Below, piece after piece: positions 36,401 to 38,231 of a stretch of 38,231 nt of DNA. The stretch spans positions 1 through 38,231 of the forward strand of contig CANMTO010000024.1 in NCBI GenBank assembly GCA_947500755.1, read 5' to 3'. The stretch's first letter is position 1. The number at the start of each line of letters is the position of its first letter. The notes beneath the pieces were generated by a model. That model had not been told where the DNA came from. It saw only the letters and a program-made list of their open reading frames with translations, and ran no database searches. This DNA comes from Flavobacteriales bacterium (lineage in GTDB: Bacteria; Bacteroidota; Bacteroidia; Flavobacteriales_D; Crocinitomicaceae). The position numbers and the translations under genes were made by a program.

Positions 36401-36780
36401 TCATTAGCGGTGTTCGATTGCTTTATCAATTGAATGGTATTGAGTAAACGATCCGAAATATCAGGAAACATATTCCCGATCAAAGAAGCTGACTCAACTT
36501 GTGTCATGCGTCTAAAAATCCTGAAATATTGGCCGCAAGGAATTAATAATAAACGGATGAAAACCGTTAAATTCAGACCAACGAAACCTACTAAAAAACA
36601 CAAGCGAATCCAGCTTTGTAATTCAAAAAAATATGCACAACTGGAAAAGAACAAATAACTCACAGATAAAATTCCTAGAAATATCAATGCTCCTTTGAGC
36701 ATACGATTCAAATAAAATTTATCTGCAAATTTTTCAATCTCTGCATATAAATTTAAAATATTTGGTTGTTGGCTGCTCAT
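33412..36780 (-). CDS. DUF4175-family membrane-anchored coiled-coil protein
   Basis: A 1,122-residue protein. Two N-terminal hydrophobic helices (about residues 28-50 and 57-78) are followed by another at about 165-182 and a beta-rich domain (about 200-490). Next comes a very long charged coiled coil rich in Glu, Lys and Gln (about 495-790). The C-terminal third holds a Gln/Met repeat (MQSQMQSQMQSSGS), a Gly/Lys/Pro-rich linker (GNGKPKPGNSMSPGDM) and a final helical region. This is the layout of the Bacteroidota DUF4175 family, whose role is unknown. It heads a four-gene operon with an RsbW-like protein, ybeY and mnmG, the first of which lies only 9 bp downstream. Large envelope structure or sensing is the most I would infer. 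Confidence 0.85.
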   Translation of the reverse strand: MSSQQPNILNLYAEIEKFADKFYLNRMLKGALIFLGILSVSYLFFSSCAYFFELQSWIRLCFLVGFVGLNLTVFIRLLLIPCGQYFRIFRRMTQVESASLIGNMFPDISDRLLNTIQLIKQSNTANENLELLAASIAQKTAQLQLFNFSAGIDLSLNKKYAQYALPSLLTLLLLLIFIPAILTQGTYRIIQFNQVFLPFKFELVDGKSTYEEGSDVPIQVTLNGERIPDKVYLVSNQGKFLMQRALKNRFDFVMKKVKTSGEFYFEANGYESKSYEYKVTGKSILGKVSLKIHYPAYLNKKDEFIQNVGDITLPEGSQLTWNGSSKNTSWVELQHANTLKKFNNSGFTYAFQARNSSKLKIRLSNMFSNKVDSSTFQVTVIKDAYPSIQVGEASDSIQDGLRFFSGQVGDDYGVSALNFHYTILRNGKALKTRKLPVSFQSGTRSSFSLAVDFRLEQVKLEDKIEYYFTVSDNDGVNGSKSTKSYVGQYQLPDLKELNEQRDEQQTQTKQDLERVLNKTKEFEKSVDKLKKDLTNSKSNDWSNKQQLKQLQEEQKSLANELQQIKEQLEQTTQEKNQLSEIDKALLDKQEMIEKLLEEVMDDELKKLLEDLEKLFNERADQEIQKEMNKLDQQAENMNKQLDRTLEMLKKLQVNEKIDDIEKELKENAADQEALKDDIASDKINKEDATKKQEEINKRFDEIQKKLEETKALNKELESPLNLEDSKALEESIDSELGKASEEVKSGKKSKSKESQQQAADQMEQLADMLDQQQQESNQQQEEEDMELVRRILESLMILSFDQEALIGKFNKVNTTDPKFKKLGREQVRINTDTKTVSDSLLALAKRQPKIASFVDKELSDINFSQNAAVDAIDDHRKQDIVKSEQQIMTAYNNLALLLNEALQQMQSQMQSQMQSSGSCSKPGNGKPKPGNSMSPGDMKEMLKKQLEKMQKGQNPGGKKPGDKEGDGPGMKPGQSGMSMLGLGNKEIAKMAAEQTAIRQRLEQLKNELNKDGKGKGNQLNPLLKELEQQEKDLINKNFTPEMINRQKDIMTRLLESEKAIMERGFEDKRESKSGVDQIKSNLIELKTYNRDKLKQVEMLLVVDPAFSIYYKTKAETYFNLVD

Positions 36781-37257
36781 CTTGGGATAAAAGTAAAAAA
36801 TCGATCCAATACTACCTAGTTTAATCTTTACACACCGTTTAATTGTATTAAAAGATATTTATTTAAAAGAATTTTATTAATACAATTAAGGGTGTTCATT
36901 TGTGTAAAAATAAGACCCTTTTATTAACCTTGCATTACTATCAACGAGATTTCAACGGATTGTTAACATAATTTAATGCTAGATTAGCTAAGTAAAGTCA
37001 AAATAAATTCGCTTTTATTCACGTGTGTGTGTAAGTAATAGAGGTTCATAAATAATTCCAAAAACGACCCCCTTTTTAGTTAACAAACCGTGCATTGTTA
37101 TTGCAAAGAATCTGCTAAGTTTTACGCCTTAAGTCAAATACTTGTATATACGTTCACCCAGTTGAATATTCCTACACTTTTCTTTGAGCAGTTTTCAATA
37201 CTAATTAACAAGGCTATTAACATGTTATCAAATCACTAATTTTACAAAAAACACACC
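36781..37257. other. 477-bp intergenic region between divergent DUF4175 operon and rpiB
   Basis: This is the only long non-coding gap in the window. It is very AT-rich and should hold divergent promoters for the DUF4175 operon (minus) and rpiB (plus). TACTTTTA on the minus strand just before 36780 and TAATTTTA before rpiB each miss the TAnnTTTG consensus by one base. It also contains an 82-bp interrupted palindrome (36827-36908) and a short TG run near 37023-37030. I saw no open frame, tRNA or cluster of DnaA boxes. Confidence 0.5.
36827..36908. repeat. Interrupted inverted repeat
   Basis: TTAATTGTATTAA (36839-36851) and its exact complement (36877-36889) are separated by 25 bp. Outer arms TTTACACA (36827-36834) and TGTGTAAA (36901-36908) also pair. 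The core is AT-rich and could be a regulator-binding site or a cruciform; there is no adjacent U-run as in a terminator. Confidence 0.6.
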
Positions 37258-37689
37258 ATGAAAATCGCCATCGGATCCGACCATGCAGGTTTTGCGCTTA
37301 AAGCAAAATTAATTACAATCCTTGAAGCAGCAGGACATCACGTAAAAGATTTTGGATGCTACAGCGAAGACAGCATCGATTATCCAGACTATGCGCATCC
37401 GGTAGCGAATGAAGTGGAGCAGCACGCAGCGGATCTTGGGGTGTTAATTTGTGGTTCTGGGAATGGCATTAGCATGACAGCGAACAAGCACCAAGGTATT
37501 CGATGTGCCCTGTGTTGGACTCCAGAAATTGCCAGTTTAGCCCGTCAGCACAACGACGCGAACATTTTGTCGTTACCGGCGCGTTTCATCAGTGAAGAAC
37601 TTGCTGTAGAAATCTTACATGCATTTTTATCTGCCCAATTTGAAGGGGGAAGACACGCTACGCGCGTTGGGAAGATTGCGTGTGGGTGA
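37258..37689 (+). CDS. rpiB: Ribose-5-phosphate isomerase B
   Basis: A 143-residue RpiB/LacAB-family protein of normal length. It begins MKIAIGSDHAGFALK (Asp8-His9 in the substrate site) and has VLICGSGNGISMTANK (Cys65, the usual catalytic base, and the anion-holding GSGNG 66-70), IRCALCWTPE and ARQHNDANIL. It interconverts ribulose 5-phosphate and ribose 5-phosphate in the non-oxidative pentose phosphate pathway. It is preceded by a long intergenic region and transcribed alone. Ribose 5-phosphate feeds PRPP, a substrate of the putative phosphoribosyltransferase at 6704-7582, but the genes are 30 kb apart and no special link is implied. A hairpin repeat begins 7 bp after its stop. Confidence 0.96.
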   Translation: MKIAIGSDHAGFALKAKLITILEAAGHHVKDFGCYSEDSIDYPDYAHPVANEVEQHAADLGVLICGSGNGISMTANKHQGIRCALCWTPEIASLARQHNDANILSLPARFISEELAVEILHAFLSAQFEGGRHATRVGKIACG

Positions 37690-37695
37690 CGTTTT

Positions 37696-37753
37696 GCGTG
37701 TAGGCGATGTTGCCTTGTGTTGCGCCTGCGGCAAGGCAATATTGCTTACACGC
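37696..37753. repeat. Long GC-richer hairpin after rpiB
   Basis: Arms of 22 bp (37696-37717 and 37732-37753) pair at 19 of 22 positions, and the other three are G-U compatible in plus-strand RNA. The loop is 14 nt. There is no U-run, so it is not a typical terminator. It is markedly GC-richer than its surroundings and is followed directly by the GTTAGCGGTA end repeat. Confidence 0.75.
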
Positions 37754-37754
37754 T

Positions 37755-37764
37755 GTTAGCGGTA
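37755..37764. repeat. Left copy of a 10-bp terminal inverted repeat
   Basis: GTTAGCGGTA; its exact reverse complement TACCGCTAAC is at 38222-38231, the last ten bases of the window. The pair brackets the orphan gene at 37772-38197. Confidence 0.55.
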
Positions 37765-37771
37765 TGTACTT

Positions 37772-38197
37772 TCAGTCATCTATTTTAAATTTTTCAATGT
37801 TGAATTCTAAGGTGTGATTGCTATCAAGGTTTTCATAATCTTTTAATTCCAATTTCAGCGTTCTGTAAAACTTCAGATCAGTATTAATTCCTATTTTGAT
37901 TGTTTCGTTTTTTATTAATTTGTTCAGTTGAAAAATCGGTTGTACTTGGTAAGGGTCAACCAGTAAATGTATAGGAAACTGATTTTTTCTTTCATCAATG
38001 AAGCATCCTTGTTGGTCATCGAAAACAACATATTTCAGCTCAGCGGTTAGTTTAACCTTTGAAATGAAATTAGTCCATTCGTTTTCAAAATTCTTTTGGG
38101 ATGTTACGAAAGCACTATGTATCAGTAAAGAGCTGTCTTCAGAATTCAATTTGAATTCCAATTCAGGATTTTCTTTATTTAGTTTAATTTGTTCCAA
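37772..38197 (-). CDS. Hypothetical protein, TTG start, cassette-like setting
   Basis: A 141-residue acidic/lysine-rich soluble protein (EQIKLNKENPELEF...; ...LDSNHTLEFNIEKFKIDD) with no signal peptide or recognised domain; the pattern of alternating strands suggests a beta-rich fold. No ATG occurs anywhere in the frame and an in-frame TAA lies 15 codons upstream or fewer, so TTG at 38197 is the only sensible start unless the gene is truncated. It is more AT-rich than its neighbours and bracketed by 10-bp inverted repeats with only 24 bp of leader and 7 bp of tail. That layout looks like an inserted single-gene unit. Function unknown. Confidence 0.6.
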   Translation of the reverse strand: MEQIKLNKENPELEFKLNSEDSSLLIHSAFVTSQKNFENEWTNFISKVKLTAELKYVVFDDQQGCFIDERKNQFPIHLLVDPYQVQPIFQLNKLIKNETIKIGINTDLKFYRTLKLELKDYENLDSNHTLEFNIEKFKIDD

Positions 38198-38221
38198 TCT
38201 TATATTGTGTTTTTATTGTAT

Positions 38222-38231
38222 TACCGCTAAC
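38222..38231. repeat. Right copy of the 10-bp terminal inverted repeat (window edge)
   Basis: TACCGCTAAC is the exact reverse complement of 37755-37764. The window ends here, so I cannot see whether a second hairpin follows outside. Confidence 0.55.

Noticed and set aside
36781..37257. Replication origin (oriC) in the long intergenic region
   Set aside because: The region is AT-rich and near parS and mnmG, but I see no cluster of DnaA boxes (TTATCCACA-type) and no dnaA nearby.
37690..37764. Integron attC site
   Set aside because: The hairpin plus GTTAGCG end looked attC-like, but the end does not fit GTTRRRY, no matching RYYYAAC box lies at the left of the hairpin, and no integrase is present. 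I kept it only as a cassette-like repeat.

Overview
The window looks like a compact, moderately AT-rich chromosomal segment from a member of the Bacteroidota, most likely Flavobacteriales (family-level placement is a guess). Reasons: several proteins end in type IX secretion system (T9SS) sorting domains; a PorZ homologue, SprB-type repeats, a DUF4175 protein and a PhoH2 protein are present; purine-rich Shine-Dalgarno sequences are mostly absent; and TAnnTTTG-type -7 boxes occur upstream of several genes. I found no rRNA, tRNA, CRISPR array or transposase.

Layout. 1-2546 (-): the N-terminal part of a giant SprB-like repeat adhesin that runs off the left edge. 2638-4971 (-): porZ, a T9SS component. 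5034-8195 (+): a three-gene overlapping operon of a GT-C-type membrane glycosyltransferase, a decaprenyl-phosphate phosphoribosyltransferase-like UbiA protein and a HAD phosphatase, the set expected for making and using a polyprenyl-phosphate pentose. 8173-10327 (-): a second GT-C-like membrane protein and a DedA/YqaA protein, converging on that operon. 10372-12192 (-): a T9SS-secreted protein with its own terminator. 12241-15586 (-): an overlapping operon of a secreted S41-peptidase-like protein, a methionine/glutamine-type aminotransferase and an omega-amidase-like nitrilase. 15695-17888 (+): a TIGR01777 epimerase and PhoH2. 17889-18554 (-): FtsE. 18688-23476 (+): a large TPR protein and an outer-membrane beta-barrel. 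23554-29594 (+): two tandem paralogous secreted N-acetylmuramoyl-L-alanine amidases with CUB, lectin-like and T9SS sorting domains. 29588-30532 (-): a D-2-hydroxyacid dehydrogenase. 30686-36780 (-): an operon of DUF4175 protein, RsbW-like ATPase, ybeY and mnmG. 37258-37689 (+): rpiB, followed by a hairpin repeat and a small TTG-start orphan gene flanked by inverted ends.

Most notable are: (i) a perfect 16-bp ParB-binding parS palindrome embedded in the last codons of ybeY, just upstream of mnmG, which suggests the window lies in the origin-proximal segregation domain; (ii) the putative polyprenyl-phosphoribose/GT-C cluster, a route best known from mycobacterial arabinan synthesis; (iii) the duplicated T9SS amidases with a conserved N-terminal domain; and (iv) a cassette-like orphan gene at the right edge. 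Much of the window concerns the cell surface: T9SS machinery, T9SS cargo, surface glycan transferases, cell-wall amidases and an outer-membrane barrel.
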